64,000 nt of DNA from JAFEBO01 sp044221315 (GCA_044221315.1 JBGAPK010000001.1:165943-229942), one strand, 5' to 3'; shown: positions 1 through 8,920, counted from the first letter of the stretch. The notes: a model not told the origin generated them from the sequence alone. Numbers and translations: made by a program.

Positions 1-567
1 GGCATCTGGAACGAACTTCACGATCCGCCCACCTGGTTCATCCAGGCAATGCTCGTCGCGGGAACGGTCGGCCTGTGCAACATCCTCAACACCCTGAACC
101 TCTCGGGCATGCAGCGCTTCGTTGCCCTTGGCACAATGGGAATGGTGCTCATCTCCTTTGCCCTGGCCTCCCACATCAATCTCACGACCGCGGGATTCCG
201 AACCGGCAACATTGAAGAAGATTTCGCCGGTCGGCTCCTGGCGGCGTCGAGCATCATCTCCGTCTGCGGCCTGCTCGCCGTCACAATCTTCCTCGCCGCC
301 AATCGCAGGGCCCTCGCCACCCACACCGGCACCATCAAGGAAATTCGCACCGTCCGCCTCACATGCCCGCGCTGTGCCTCAAAGGTCGAGGCCGGCGTCG
401 GCACTTCCCGTTGCCAGGGGTGCGGCCTCCTCTTCCTCATCCAGCTCGCCGAGCCCCGCTGCGTCAAATGTGAATACAACCTGCTCGATCTCAAGGGCGA
501 CCGCTGCCCCGAATGCGGCACGCCGGTTTCCCAAAGCACTCCTCCCTCAATGCCGTTGTCGGGCTGA
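1..567 (+). CDS. Membrane protein with C-terminal double zinc ribbon (5' partial)
   Basis: The reading frame is open from the first base of the window, so the N-terminus is missing. What remains holds two or three hydrophobic segments, then a cysteine-rich tail with two treble-clef-like knuckles: CPRC...CQGC, and CVKCEYNLLDLKGDRCPEC at about 20 residues from the end. The second knuckle matches a CxxCGYDLxGL...CPEC tail also seen on the MFS transporter at 42.6-43.9 kb. The ribbon probably binds one zinc and faces the cytoplasm. I do not recognise a family for the membrane part and do not assign a function. Transcription is likely continuous with genes left of the window. Confidence 0.7.
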   Translation, partial: GIWNELHDPPTWFIQAMLVAGTVGLCNILNTLNLSGMQRFVALGTMGMVLISFALASHINLTTAGFRTGNIEEDFAGRLLAASSIISVCGLLAVTIFLAANRRALATHTGTIKEIRTVRLTCPRCASKVEAGVGTSRCQGCGLLFLIQLAEPRCVKCEYNLLDLKGDRCPECGTPVSQSTPPSMPLSG

Positions 568-599
568 AACATTGTGAACACAATCCCGAGAGACGTGCT

Positions 600-1496
600 G
601 TGACCGGCGCGCGAACAACGAATCACCACCGAGCGCTAAAGCGGCTTCTCGTTACGCTCTCCGTGATCGGGCTGGCCGGCCTGATTTGGATGTGGAAGAT
701 CGCCTGGCGTTCACCCGCCTCCTTCTCGCCGAAATCGACCACTCGACTGGCGACGCCGATCATGAGCGCCAAGGAGTACGACCGCCTCATCTCCTCGCAC
801 CCTCGGCCCTTCATCTACGAGTTGTCATCATCTCCGGGAGCAATCCTGGTCTTCGGGGCCGAGCATTCGAAGAACCCGGCTCATCCCCAATTCAACACAC
901 TCCGCCGGAACTTTGCACGCTTTGCGCCGACGTGCATTCTGGTCGAAGGACGGCCGGGTTCGCCGATCGCGGGGTTGAGTGACCCGGTGGGCCTGCTCGG
1001 CGAGGGAGGTCTCGCGATCTCGCTCGCCCGCGCGGCGGGCATTCAGGCGTGGTCATGGGAGCCCACTCGCGACGAAGAGGTCCGCGCGATGCTCGGCGCG
1101 TTTCCGAAGGACCGTGTCGCACTCTTCTACGTGCTTCGGCCGTACGTCAGCGCGCTGCGGCACGGGAAGCCCAAAGACCCCGACACGGCGCTGGAGGAAA
1201 TCCGCGCCAAGCGCACGAAATGGCCGGGGCTCGAAGGTTCCTTCTCGGCGGTCGCCGAAATCGACGAAATGTGGCGCCGCGATTTCGCCGGCCTGCCCGA
1301 TTGGCGCGACACCAGCGACGAGTTTGGTTGGCCCGGCTACCTGTCCGAGATCGCATTGTACAACCGTGACCTGCGAACGGAATGCATGGCCCGCTGCGCC
1401 ATCGAATTGTCGAGAGTGGGCCATCGTGTCCTGGTACTCTGCGGTTCAAGCCACGCGGTGCGTGCCGAACCAGCCCTGCGGGCGAGCGCCCGTTGA
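600..1496 (+). CDS. Membrane-anchored TraB/ChaN-like protein
   Basis: The GTG at 600 is chosen as start because it is followed at once by a basic stretch and a single hydrophobic anchor (LLVTLSVIGLAGLIWMW). The open frame runs back to 513, inside the previous gene. The soluble part starts with a segment like ILVFGAEHSKNP and ends with VLVLCGSSHAVRAEP. These two GxxH/GSSH blocks resemble the ends of TraB/GumN and ChaN-type domains, whose conserved Glu and His residues are thought to form a metal-dependent active site. Exact activity is unknown. The last 51 bases overlap the 3' end of the convergent propeller gene. The family call is tentative. Confidence 0.55.
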   Translation: MTGARTTNHHRALKRLLVTLSVIGLAGLIWMWKIAWRSPASFSPKSTTRLATPIMSAKEYDRLISSHPRPFIYELSSSPGAILVFGAEHSKNPAHPQFNTLRRNFARFAPTCILVEGRPGSPIAGLSDPVGLLGEGGLAISLARAAGIQAWSWEPTRDEEVRAMLGAFPKDRVALFYVLRPYVSALRHGKPKDPDTALEEIRAKRTKWPGLEGSFSAVAEIDEMWRRDFAGLPDWRDTSDEFGWPGYLSEIALYNRDLRTECMARCAIELSRVGHRVLVLCGSSHAVRAEPALRASAR

Positions 1497-2444
1497 CAAT
1501 CCTTCGCCACGACGTCGGCGCATCGAAGAGGTCAAGCCCGCCGCTCCGAACAACACAACCACTCCCTGCCCGGGAATGATCGCAAAGTTGTGCGTTCCAT
1601 CCAACCCGCCCGAGCCCGGCAGGATAAATGCGCTTCCGACACCGGTCGTCAGATTGTACTTGATGGCACGGTCGTTGTTGAAGCTCCCCACGAGCAGATC
1701 GCCGGATGGGAGAAAGATCATTCCGATCGGAATATTCAATCCCGCTCCCTGCGCCGCGATGCCCAGGTACGCGCCCGTCTGCGGATTGAACTTCAGAACG
1801 CGGTTCGTAACCGATTGCGCCACAAGCAGATTCCCCGCCTTGTCCTCCAGCACGCCGACACAGTTGCTGTCCGTCGGACCGTGGCTGAACGAGCGCAGAA
1901 AATTGCCCGACTGATCGAATGCGTAGACCGCGTTGGAGAGCGCACCGCCGACGTAGCACGTTCCATCCTTCCCAAACGTCAGCCCCACCGGACCGTTCAG
2001 CCCGTGCCCGCTCGCGAACACGTCCATGAATTCGCCCGTGCGGCCGTTGTACCGATTCACGCTTCCCGTCGTACCCGAGCAGACATACAGGTTCCCGTCC
2101 GGCCCGAACGAGATCGCGCGGCAGGCCGCCAATCCACCGCCGCCAGTGACAAACTCGCCCATGTACGCTCGGGTCATGCCGTTGTACCGGAGAACCTTGC
2201 CAGTATCCCCGAGGCCCACGTACAGGTTTCCATCGGCGCCCACCGCAATCCCGTTCGGATTCGCCAGCGGCCCGCCGGCGGCAAACGTCCCAAGAAAGGC
2301 CCCGGTCTGCACGTTGTACCGCAGCACGCTGTTGCTGAATCGCGAGGAGACCAGCAGCTCATCCGCGCGGCAATTGGACGGGGCGCCGGCAAGCAGAATG
2401 ACCAACGCGCCGAGCATGGCGGACAGAAAAAAGCGGGTTGGCAC
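1446..2444 (-). CDS. Exported NHL/Vgb-like beta-propeller protein with PEP-CTERM-like tail
   Basis: The start is GTG at 2444: GGAGG lies seven bases upstream and the first 26 residues form a clean signal peptide (FLSAMLGALVILLAG...CRA). The mature part is six or more repeats of the type NPNGIAVGADGNLYVG, GPVGLTFGKDGTCYVG, typical of NHL or streptogramin-lyase-like propellers that fold as beta discs outside the cytoplasm. Near the C-terminus there is IIPGQGVVVLFGAAG, a short hydrophobic stretch and then RRRR, arranged like a PEP-CTERM surface-sorting signal. About 20 residues follow the arginines, which is unusual, and they lie in the overlap with the convergent gene at 1446-1496. Substrate or partner is unknown. 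Confidence 0.75.
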   Translation of the reverse strand: MPTRFFLSAMLGALVILLAGAPSNCRADELLVSSRFSNSVLRYNVQTGAFLGTFAAGGPLANPNGIAVGADGNLYVGLGDTGKVLRYNGMTRAYMGEFVTGGGGLAACRAISFGPDGNLYVCSGTTGSVNRYNGRTGEFMDVFASGHGLNGPVGLTFGKDGTCYVGGALSNAVYAFDQSGNFLRSFSHGPTDSNCVGVLEDKAGNLLVAQSVTNRVLKFNPQTGAYLGIAAQGAGLNIPIGMIFLPSGDLLVGSFNNDRAIKYNLTTGVGSAFILPGSGGLDGTHNFAIIPGQGVVVLFGAAGLTSSMRRRRGEGLSTGARPQGWFGTHRVA

Positions 2445-2610
2445 GATCGAGCCTCCAAGGCCCCACAAATCGGGACGGGCACAGAACGCACCCGCCGACG
2501 AATAATCGTACTGTGTGTTTCCATTTCCGCAACTCGCTCGGGGCAATTCCGTTCACAACAGGCGTTTCTCGAGCGCTCAACTCCCATCGTCACCCACTCG
2601 AGTTCACGGA

Positions 2611-4230
2611 ATGAACGCTCTCATGATCAGAAGAATCGCGTTTTTGCACTGCCTTGCTCTCGTGGCCGGTCTCGCGGCCGGCGCGACGAGTTTTCGCGTC
2701 AGGCTCGGCGAGCAAACACCGGCGCCCGCGTCGGGACGAGTCGTGCTCTTTCTGATCGCCGAAAGCGCCGATCAGCCGGCCGATCGGCGCCCGATCGAGG
2801 GGCCGTTCTGGGAATCCGAACAGCCGGTCTTCGGGCTCGATGTCACCGGGCTCAAGCCCGGCGAATCGATCACGATCGACGACCGTGCCGACTCGTACCC
2901 GGCGAAAGTCGCCGACCTCAAGCCCGGTCCCTACCGCGCGCAGGCCTGCCTCATCGCGCACCGCGCCGACAGCGACTGGAAACGTGTGAACGGCAATCTC
3001 TATTCTGAAGTGGTCCGCTTCTCGGCCGGAGGTTCCGAGGGCAACCCGGTCGAATTCGTGTTGACGAACCAAACGAAAGAGCCGTCTCGCGAGCCGGCTC
3101 CGGGAGTCGAATGGATCGAAACTCCGTCCAAGCTGCTGTCAGACTTTCGCAAGGCCGACGTCCAACTCCGCGCCGGCGTCGTTCTGCCGCTGGACTACGA
3201 CCCATCGCGCAAATATCCGGCAATCTATTTCGTTCCCGGCTTCGGAGGCGACGACCGCGATGCGCCCCAGTTCGCACGCGAGCGCGCGGCGTCCAAGGGT
3301 GCCGCGCGGGAACTTGCAAGGTCCACTTTTCTCTTTGTCCTCAACCCCGAAGGACCCTACGGCCACAACCTCTTTGTCAACTCCGCCAACAACGGCCCCT
3401 GCGCCAAGTCGCTCACGACCGAACTCATCCCCGCGCTCGAGAAGAAATACCCGCTTATCACCAAGCCGGAAGCCCGCTTCCTCCGCGGCCACTCCTCCGG
3501 CGGCTGGTCCACCGTCTGGCTCGCGCTCACCGAACCCGACACGTTCGGTGCTGCATGGTCCTCCTCGCCCGATCCCGTCGATTTCCGCAAGCTCCAGGTC
3601 GTCAACATCTACGACGAAGAAAACTTCTACACCGCTCCGTCCAAAGCCGAGTCGGGGGCGCTTACCTGCGTCGATCGGCCAAGTTTCCGCGAACTAGACC
3701 GCCGCACGGGAAAGACCCGCAACGTGATGACCATCCGGCGCGAGTCGATGCAGGAAGACGTCCTCGGCCCCGACAACACCTCCGGCCAGCAGTGGGATTC
3801 GTGGTTCGCCGTCTTCGGGCCACGCAATACCGCAGGCCATCCCGCCGCACTCTTCGATCCAAAGACCGGGGTCATCGACCACGCCGTCGCCGAGCAGTTC
3901 CGCGCGTTCGACATCGGATCCATGCTCCGCGCTGATCCCGAGCGCTACCTGCCCCTGATGCGCTCCAATGTCCGCATCCTGGTCGGTGATGCCGACAGTT
4001 TCTTCCTCAATGAGGCGGTCGCGCTCCTCAAAGCCGACGTCGAGCGACTTACCCAAGCCCCTCCAGAATTTCCAGTCGGCGCCGCGCCTCAGCAGCCTCC
4101 GGCCCCGCCCGACGGTTACATCAAGATCCTCCACGGTTACGACCATGGCACCATCTTCGGCTCGCCCGAGGTCCGTGCCCTCGATCAGGAAATGCTCGAT
4201 GAACTCGGCAAAGCGGGCAACCGGAAGTAG
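2611..4230 (+). CDS. Secreted esterase, enterochelin-esterase/esterase D-like alpha/beta hydrolase
   Basis: ATG at 2611 gives a signal peptide (IAFLHCLALVAGLAAGA). Residues of about 20-150 form a beta-rich N-terminal domain. The hydrolase domain begins near YPAIYFVPGFGGDDRD and carries the nucleophile elbow GHSSGGW. A late HGYDHGTIF probably supplies the catalytic histidine. This order, beta domain then S9/esterase D-type hydrolase, is known from Fes/IroE-like and feruloyl esterase-like proteins. At 539 residues it is longer than the stand-alone esterase domain, as expected with the extra N-terminal part. The substrate cannot be read from the sequence. It is divergent from the propeller gene and shares about 165 bases of upstream DNA with it. 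Confidence 0.75.
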   Translation: MNALMIRRIAFLHCLALVAGLAAGATSFRVRLGEQTPAPASGRVVLFLIAESADQPADRRPIEGPFWESEQPVFGLDVTGLKPGESITIDDRADSYPAKVADLKPGPYRAQACLIAHRADSDWKRVNGNLYSEVVRFSAGGSEGNPVEFVLTNQTKEPSREPAPGVEWIETPSKLLSDFRKADVQLRAGVVLPLDYDPSRKYPAIYFVPGFGGDDRDAPQFARERAASKGAARELARSTFLFVLNPEGPYGHNLFVNSANNGPCAKSLTTELIPALEKKYPLITKPEARFLRGHSSGGWSTVWLALTEPDTFGAAWSSSPDPVDFRKLQVVNIYDEENFYTAPSKAESGALTCVDRPSFRELDRRTGKTRNVMTIRRESMQEDVLGPDNTSGQQWDSWFAVFGPRNTAGHPAALFDPKTGVIDHAVAEQFRAFDIGSMLRADPERYLPLMRSNVRILVGDADSFFLNEAVALLKADVERLTQAPPEFPVGAAPQQPPAPPDGYIKILHGYDHGTIFGSPEVRALDQEMLDELGKAGNRK

Positions 4231-4288
4231 TCCGACCGGCGGCGGCCCCGCCCCTTTCATTTCCGGCGCCATCTTGTATCCTGAAGTC

Positions 4289-4789
4289 ATGATCCCGCCC
4301 CCCCGCAAGTACCTGCTCCGCTTCCTCTTCATCCGCATCGGCAAGGGAGACGCCGAGCAGGTGCGGGAGACGCTCGACTGGGGCGCCGATCCAAACTGGA
4401 CGTCGCCCAAGGGACGCCCAGCTCTGGTCCGCGCCGTCCGCGGCATCTGCATCAACGCAGAGGTTGTGCGTGTCCTTCTTCAGGCCGGAGCCGATCCATC
4501 GGCGCGAGATCAACTCGGCGAAACCGCGCTCGAGCGCGTGCAGAAGCGCCTCGCCCGCTACGAGGGTCGCCCGCGCAAGGTGCCGCGCCGCTCCCCCTCC
4601 CTGACCCCCGGCGGCGAACTCCGACTCCGGAAAGAAGAATGGAATTTCGTGGACGAGATGGAAGCCAAGCACCCGGGCTTCGAGGATGAGTACATCGAAC
4701 TCCGACGCAAGGCGGCGGAAAGCGTCTGCGACCCGCGCACACAGCTGGAGCGGGCGGAACAACTCCTGACCGCCACGCTTCCGAAATAG
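4289..4789 (+). CDS. Small ankyrin-repeat protein
   Basis: This is a 166-residue cytoplasmic protein. Two ankyrin-type units are visible: GDAEQVRETLDWGADPNW and AEVVRVLLQAGADPSARD followed by GETALE. A charged helical C-terminal half follows. Ankyrin units mediate protein contacts and no enzymatic motif is present. There is no Shine-Dalgarno. A hexamer TATCCT at 4277-4282 lies six bases before the ATG, suggesting a leaderless transcript starting at the initiation codon. The next gene starts seven bases after the stop, so the two probably form an operon. Confidence 0.7.
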   Translation: MIPPPRKYLLRFLFIRIGKGDAEQVRETLDWGADPNWTSPKGRPALVRAVRGICINAEVVRVLLQAGADPSARDQLGETALERVQKRLARYEGRPRKVPRRSPSLTPGGELRLRKEEWNFVDEMEAKHPGFEDEYIELRRKAAESVCDPRTQLERAEQLLTATLPK

Positions 4790-4796
4790 TCCATCG

Positions 4797-5399
4797 ATGT
4801 CCTCTCTTCATTCCACCCGCCTTCGGGCCCGCGAGATCACCCGCGCCGCACGCGCCGACCCACGCACGCTCGTGCCTCAAATCCGGTCGTATTGCTCTCG
4901 CGGCCAGGAACAGCTGGCATTCGAGATCTGCCGCGCCTCGCCCGCCGCCGTGCTCTCGATGACCACGCGCGAGATCGAGTCGCTCTTGCCCAGTCTTCAT
5001 GACTGGAACTCGACCGATTGCTTCGGCTGCTTTGTCGCCGGCGTTGCCTGGCGTGAGGGCACTCTCAAGAACAGCACCATCTCCCGATGGGCGCGTTCAC
5101 GGAATCTCTGGATCCGGCGTGCTGCCCTTGTCAGCACTGTACCTTTGAATCTGGCGGCACGAGGCGCCACGGCCCCGGCGGGAGAACCAAGGAAGCCGAT
5201 CGCGATCTGCACGCTCCTCGTGGACGACCGCGAAGACATGGTCGTCAAGGGCCTCTCGTGGGCCCTGCGCGTTCTTGCCCGCAAAGACGCCACTGCCGTC
5301 CGCTCCTTCATCGCCGCGCACGAGCGCCGCCTCGCTCCCCGCGTGCTACGAGAAGTCCGCAACAAGCTCTCGACCGGGCTGAAGAACCCGAAGCGGTGA
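4797..5399 (+). CDS. DNA alkylation repeat (AlkD-like HEAT) protein
   Basis: The 200-residue protein is made of paired helices typical of the DNA-alkylation-repeat family: EQLAFEICR, WNSTDCFGCFVAG, NLWIRRAALVSTVPLN and DDREDMVVKGLSWALRVLA. In AlkD these HEAT-like units wrap DNA and excise bulky or positively charged alkylated bases. The pattern of a Trp before an Asp and a late KxxSWALR is typical of the family. Some family members have lost catalysis, so glycosylase activity is an inference. It follows the ankyrin gene by seven bases and is probably co-transcribed with it. It ends 27 bases before the convergent VOC gene. Confidence 0.72.
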   Translation: MSSLHSTRLRAREITRAARADPRTLVPQIRSYCSRGQEQLAFEICRASPAAVLSMTTREIESLLPSLHDWNSTDCFGCFVAGVAWREGTLKNSTISRWARSRNLWIRRAALVSTVPLNLAARGATAPAGEPRKPIAICTLLVDDREDMVVKGLSWALRVLARKDATAVRSFIAAHERRLAPRVLREVRNKLSTGLKNPKR

Positions 5400-5426
5400 A
5401 GCTGGTTCTCCCGGCGGCCGAGCCGC

Positions 5427-5795
5427 TCAACTCTCCGCCGAAATCACGACCTTGTTTCCGTCCTGATCCTTCAGGATCGCGTACGTCCCCCACTGCTCCT
5501 TTTTCGGAGGCGTCTCAAACTCCACGCCCTTGGCCTTCAACTCTTCATACGTTTTTTCGATGTTGTCGCAGTTGAACGACATGTTCATGAACGAGCCAAT
5601 CCGTTTCTCTTCGCCTTCGGCCGTATAGAGCACGATCCGCGTCTCGCCCTTGGGAAGCCGCAATTCGATCCAGCGCTGCCCCTTGCCCATCGGCTGATCG
5701 GTCGCGATCGCGAACCCGAGTTTCTGGGTGTAGAACTCCAGCGCCGCATCCTGATCACGCACCGGGATGCTGGCGAATTTCAAGTACCGGATCAT
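5427..5795 (-). CDS. VOC (glyoxalase/bleomycin-resistance) family protein
   Basis: ATG at 5795 is preceded by AAGGAG at good distance. The 122-residue product has the two beta-alpha-beta-beta-beta modules of the vicinal oxygen chelate fold: RYLKFASIPVRDQDAALEFY opens the first and NIEKTYEELKAKGVEF the second, ending in AILKDQDGNKVVI. Small single-domain VOC proteins usually act as dimers. Metal ligands are not obvious beyond the terminal acidic position, so this could be an enzyme or a binding protein. A longer frame runs back to 6248 but covers the divergent gene and is not used. It is transcribed away from the HTH gene at 5940. Confidence 0.8.
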   Translation of the reverse strand: MIRYLKFASIPVRDQDAALEFYTQKLGFAIATDQPMGKGQRWIELRLPKGETRIVLYTAEGEEKRIGSFMNMSFNCDNIEKTYEELKAKGVEFETPPKKEQWGTYAILKDQDGNKVVISAES

Positions 5796-5923
5796 CGTGT
5801 GCTCCTTAGGTCCGCACGCCGCACGCGCACCGACTATGGGAACATACACGCGGCTCGCGTCTTCGCAAAGCCGTTCCGCACTCACTCCCCCCAGTTCACG
5901 CCGTCTGCTGCTATAGCGATAAA

Positions 5924-5932
5924 TGGTATAGT
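5924..5932 (+). promoter_or_regulatory. Extended -10 promoter giving a leaderless transcript
   Basis: TGG immediately followed by TATAGT makes an extended -10 element. The ATG of the HTH gene lies seven bases after the hexamer, where transcription should start, and no Shine-Dalgarno is present. A leaderless mRNA is therefore predicted. Confidence 0.55.
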
Positions 5933-5939
5933 GTGGGCG

Positions 5940-6260
5940 ATGACCACCTTCACCCTGGACCCCTACATCATCGACAGCCTCATGCCCGACCTCGTCGGTC
6001 ACGACCACCGCCCCGCGGCTTTCATCGTCTATCTCGCCTTGTGCCGTCGCGCCGACGGACAGCCGTCCGACCCGCCATCGGTCCGCATCAGCCACCAGTC
6101 CCTCGCCTTGGCTAGCGGCCTCTCCCGCAGCGCCGTCCAGAGCGCCCTCTCCGTCCTCCAGCGCCGCGCTTTGGTCACATCCAAGCGGGCGACCCCGACC
6201 GCTGTCCCCCAGCATTTCATCCACCGCCCCTGGGCCCGCCGTTCCCAACGCCGAAGCTGA
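5940..6260 (+). CDS. Small winged helix-turn-helix protein
   Basis: The 106-residue product has a helix-turn-helix: AAFIVYLALCRR, then VRISHQSLALASGLSRSAVQSALSVLQRRALVTSKR. This reads as a recognition helix followed by a short wing, in the manner of replication-initiator or MarR-like small DNA-binding proteins. There is no ligand domain. It may act as a local repressor, and the divergent VOC gene is the nearest candidate target, with about 145 bases of shared control region. That link is inference from position only. Confidence 0.65.
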   Translation: MTTFTLDPYIIDSLMPDLVGHDHRPAAFIVYLALCRRADGQPSDPPSVRISHQSLALASGLSRSAVQSALSVLQRRALVTSKRATPTAVPQHFIHRPWARRSQRRS

Positions 6261-6308
6261 CTCGCACTCCCCTTCTCTCGCTCTGCGCCTCCGCGAGAGA
6301 CCCGGTTC

Positions 6309-7121
6309 TTACCGGTCCTCCCACTTGTACACCCGCCACAGAATCCTCTTCTCAAAGCCGGCCCGCTCCAGATTCCGCAGCGAAATCGGCACTGTCGTGT
6401 TCGTCTCAACCGTGCACCAGTTCGCGCCAACTTGGGCAACCCGCGCGATCCGAGCGGCAATCAGGGAACTCTGCACACCGCGCCCGCGGAACGCCGGATC
6501 GGTCCCCGCCGCGCCGAGATACCCCCAGCCCGGTCCCTCAGGATCCATCGCCAACAACCCGACGCCGACCGGCTTGCCGCCGATGAACGCACCGATTGCT
6601 TCTTCCACCCCTTCTCTCACCATCTTCGTCGCCGTACGCGCTCCGTCCTCGCCGTACCACGGCGCGATTGACCCGAAGAAATCCTCCGCCTCGTCGGCGT
6701 CCACCCGTCTCGTCAGAAACTCCGTCTCTCGCGTCGACCCGGCACGCTCCGCCCGCCGCGAAAATGCGATGTACTCCACGTAAGGCCACAGGCTCGCTCC
6801 GTTGGCACGCAGCATCGTCTCGACGCCCTCATCCCACGCCCATGGCGCCAGCCAGAAATACGCCTTCGGACTTTCGATCCCGCGCATCGCCTCCGCCGCG
6901 GCAAGCACCTGCTCTTTTCGCAGCCGGTCTCGCTGTCTCAGCCAATACACCCGATGCATGCTCGCCGATGGAAAATCCCCCGCAGGCTTCCCCGGCAGGG
7001 CACTCATCCAGCCACCCGGCAATTCGCGCGTCACAATCCCGGCCCTGCAGGGCGCGGTCGCACGTCGGACGCGATCGATGTGCTCCGCAATCGCCACCTG
7101 AAACGCGTCTGCTACGCCCAC
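6309..7121 (-). CDS. GNAT family N-acetyltransferase
   Basis: The start is GTG at 7121, directly after the TAA of the upstream isoaspartyl peptidase gene, with GGAGG just before it, so the two are translated from one message. The 270-residue protein carries the acetyl-CoA loop GTDPAFRGRGVQSSLIAARI (motif A) near residue 215. It is followed by VETNTTVPISLRNLERAGFE, the usual end of a GNAT fold. The N-terminal 130 residues look like a degenerate second GNAT half. The acceptor substrate is unknown. Pairing with a peptidase acting on damaged aspartyl residues may be coincidental. Confidence 0.8.
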   Translation of the reverse strand: MGVADAFQVAIAEHIDRVRRATAPCRAGIVTRELPGGWMSALPGKPAGDFPSASMHRVYWLRQRDRLRKEQVLAAAEAMRGIESPKAYFWLAPWAWDEGVETMLRANGASLWPYVEYIAFSRRAERAGSTRETEFLTRRVDADEAEDFFGSIAPWYGEDGARTATKMVREGVEEAIGAFIGGKPVGVGLLAMDPEGPGWGYLGAAGTDPAFRGRGVQSSLIAARIARVAQVGANWCTVETNTTVPISLRNLERAGFEKRILWRVYKWEDR

Positions 7122-8156
7122 TTACTCCTCCCAGATGCGCACTTCAAATCGCCCCTTGCTATCCGCCGCGCCGCGGTACATCCCGTTGCTGTTGTATGGC
7201 ATCGCGATGTTCCCCGTTGCATCCACCAGGATCAGGCCGCCGTCCTTGGGGTTCAGCACGCGTTCGATGTAATACCGGCTCGCGGCATCTGCGGACTCGT
7301 GCAGCAATCCAATCCGCGCGGCGATCCCACCCGCAACGTTGTGGCGGATGAACTGTTCCCCTGCCCCCGTGCAACTGATCGCAACCTCACCATTCGCGTA
7401 CGTCCCGGCCCCGATCAGCGGTGCATCCCCGACGCGCCCGGGCATTTTGCCTGTCATCCCCCCGGTGCTCGTCGCCGCCGCAAGATGACCCTTCTGATCC
7501 ACGCACACAACCCCCACAGTCCCGTATTTCCCGGCGCTCGGCGGGCCTTCCGCCGCCGCACTCTTCCGCTTGCGCAATTCCTCTTCCAACTGCATCTGCC
7601 GCCGCGGCGTCACGAAGTAGCTGTTCGGAACCATTTCCAATCCCTGCGCCGCGGCGAATTGCTCCGCCCCGCCGTTGATTAGCAGCACGTGCGGCGTCTT
7701 TTCCATCACGCGGCGTGCCAGGCTGACCGGGTTCTTCACCGTTTTCACCCCCGCCACCGCGCCGGCCCGCATCCCCTTCTCCGTCGAATTCCCGTCCATT
7801 ATCGCGGCATCAAGTTCCGCCCCGCCCGTCGCAGTCAGGGTCGCGCCCTTGCCCGCATTGAACAACTCGTCGTCCTCCATCATCCGCACCAGCGCCTCGC
7901 AGACATCGAGCGACGATTCCCCCGCCTCCAGCCGCCGCCGCCCCTCCTCGAGCACCTGTTTCAGTGCCGCCCGGTACCTCGCCTCGTACTCGCCCGCCTC
8001 CGACTTCGAGATCGCCCCCGCCCCCCCATGAATTGCGATCGCCCACTTCCCGCTTGTCTGCATGGACGATTCTCCGTCTCGATCACCCACACCCGCACAG
8101 CCGCTGAGCACCGCAAACGCGCACACCATCAAACATCGAAATGATCCCATCCACAC
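7122..8156 (-). CDS. iaaA: Isoaspartyl peptidase/L-asparaginase (Ntn-hydrolase), lipoprotein
   Basis: This is a plant-type asparaginase that cleaves isoaspartyl dipeptides and asparagine. The precursor self-cleaves before Thr213 in the segment KYGTVGVVCVDQKG, exposing the nucleophile; HGGAG near residue 43 and DGNSTEKG are family signatures. The first 20 residues (VCAFAVLSGC) form a lipoprotein signal with Cys20 as acylation site. That places the enzyme outside the cytoplasm, whereas many relatives are cytoplasmic. It starts 118 bases from the divergent DinB gene and is followed without a gap by the acetyltransferase. Substrate preference cannot be decided from sequence. Confidence 0.88.
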   Translation of the reverse strand: MWMGSFRCLMVCAFAVLSGCAGVGDRDGESSMQTSGKWAIAIHGGAGAISKSEAGEYEARYRAALKQVLEEGRRRLEAGESSLDVCEALVRMMEDDELFNAGKGATLTATGGAELDAAIMDGNSTEKGMRAGAVAGVKTVKNPVSLARRVMEKTPHVLLINGGAEQFAAAQGLEMVPNSYFVTPRRQMQLEEELRKRKSAAAEGPPSAGKYGTVGVVCVDQKGHLAAATSTGGMTGKMPGRVGDAPLIGAGTYANGEVAISCTGAGEQFIRHNVAGGIAARIGLLHESADAASRYYIERVLNPKDGGLILVDATGNIAMPYNSNGMYRGAADSKGRFEVRIWEE

Positions 8157-8274
8157 AGTCTACCGCTCGCTCTTTGCCGCTTTGCCGTTTCGCGGCTTTG
8201 CCAATTTGCCGCCTCCTCTGCTAATCTGCTGCTCTGCCAATCTGCTGCCTTTTTCCCCTCCCCGGATCCTCCCC

Positions 8275-8838
8275 ATGCCCACCCCCGTCACCTCCGACCC
8301 CTACGACATCCTCCTCGCCCACAACCTCTGGGGTACGCGCGAGATCATCAAGCTCTCCCGCAAGCTGAGCCCCGCACAATTCACCAAGCCCTTCCCGATC
8401 GGCCCCGCCGACAAGGGAGGCCTGCACGCCATTCTCGCCCATGTCGTCGGCGCCATGGGCCGCTGGTCCGACCGCATCGCCGGGCGTCCGCCGCGACCCC
8501 CGCTCGCGCCCGCGTGGCCCGGGTACTCCGGCCCAATGGACGAGCGCGGCAAGACCCCAGACGAACTCGATTCCATCCTCCAAGTCAGCCACGACGACCT
8601 CGCCGCGCTCGCCCCCTCGATCCGCAAGGACCCCGCCCGCCTCGTACGCATGGATTTCGGCGGCAAGCCCTACGCCTTCACCGCCTCGTGCGCGTACATC
8701 CATGTCCTCACGCACGGTCACTACCACCACGCTCAGTGCGTCAACATCTTGCGTCAGCTCGCCATCCCCGGCATCTCGGACGATCTGCCAGAACTCGATG
8801 TGACCGACTGGCAGGCAACGGCGGATATGCGGGACTGA
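8275..8838 (+). CDS. DinB/YfiT-family protein
   Basis: This is a 187-residue four-helix-bundle protein. The opening DPYDILLAHNLWGTREIIKL, a central HVVGAMGRWSDRI and a late HVLTHGHYHHAQCVNIL give the spaced histidines that bind a metal in DinB-like proteins. Many members are thiol transferases dependent on bacillithiol or mycothiol, but the activity here is unknown. It is one of four DinB-fold genes in the window; the closest relative here is at 10798, which shares the DP(Y/I)D(I/V)LL opening and the late H(V/T)..H..H pattern. Confidence 0.78.
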   Translation: MPTPVTSDPYDILLAHNLWGTREIIKLSRKLSPAQFTKPFPIGPADKGGLHAILAHVVGAMGRWSDRIAGRPPRPPLAPAWPGYSGPMDERGKTPDELDSILQVSHDDLAALAPSIRKDPARLVRMDFGGKPYAFTASCAYIHVLTHGHYHHAQCVNILRQLAIPGISDDLPELDVTDWQATADMRD

Positions 8839-8920
8839 GTCTGGCCTCATTTACCGTGTTCGCGGTATTCGAGAAACCAGTCCTGTGCCATTTCTATGAA
8901 ATTTCCCGAATTCCTGTCAC

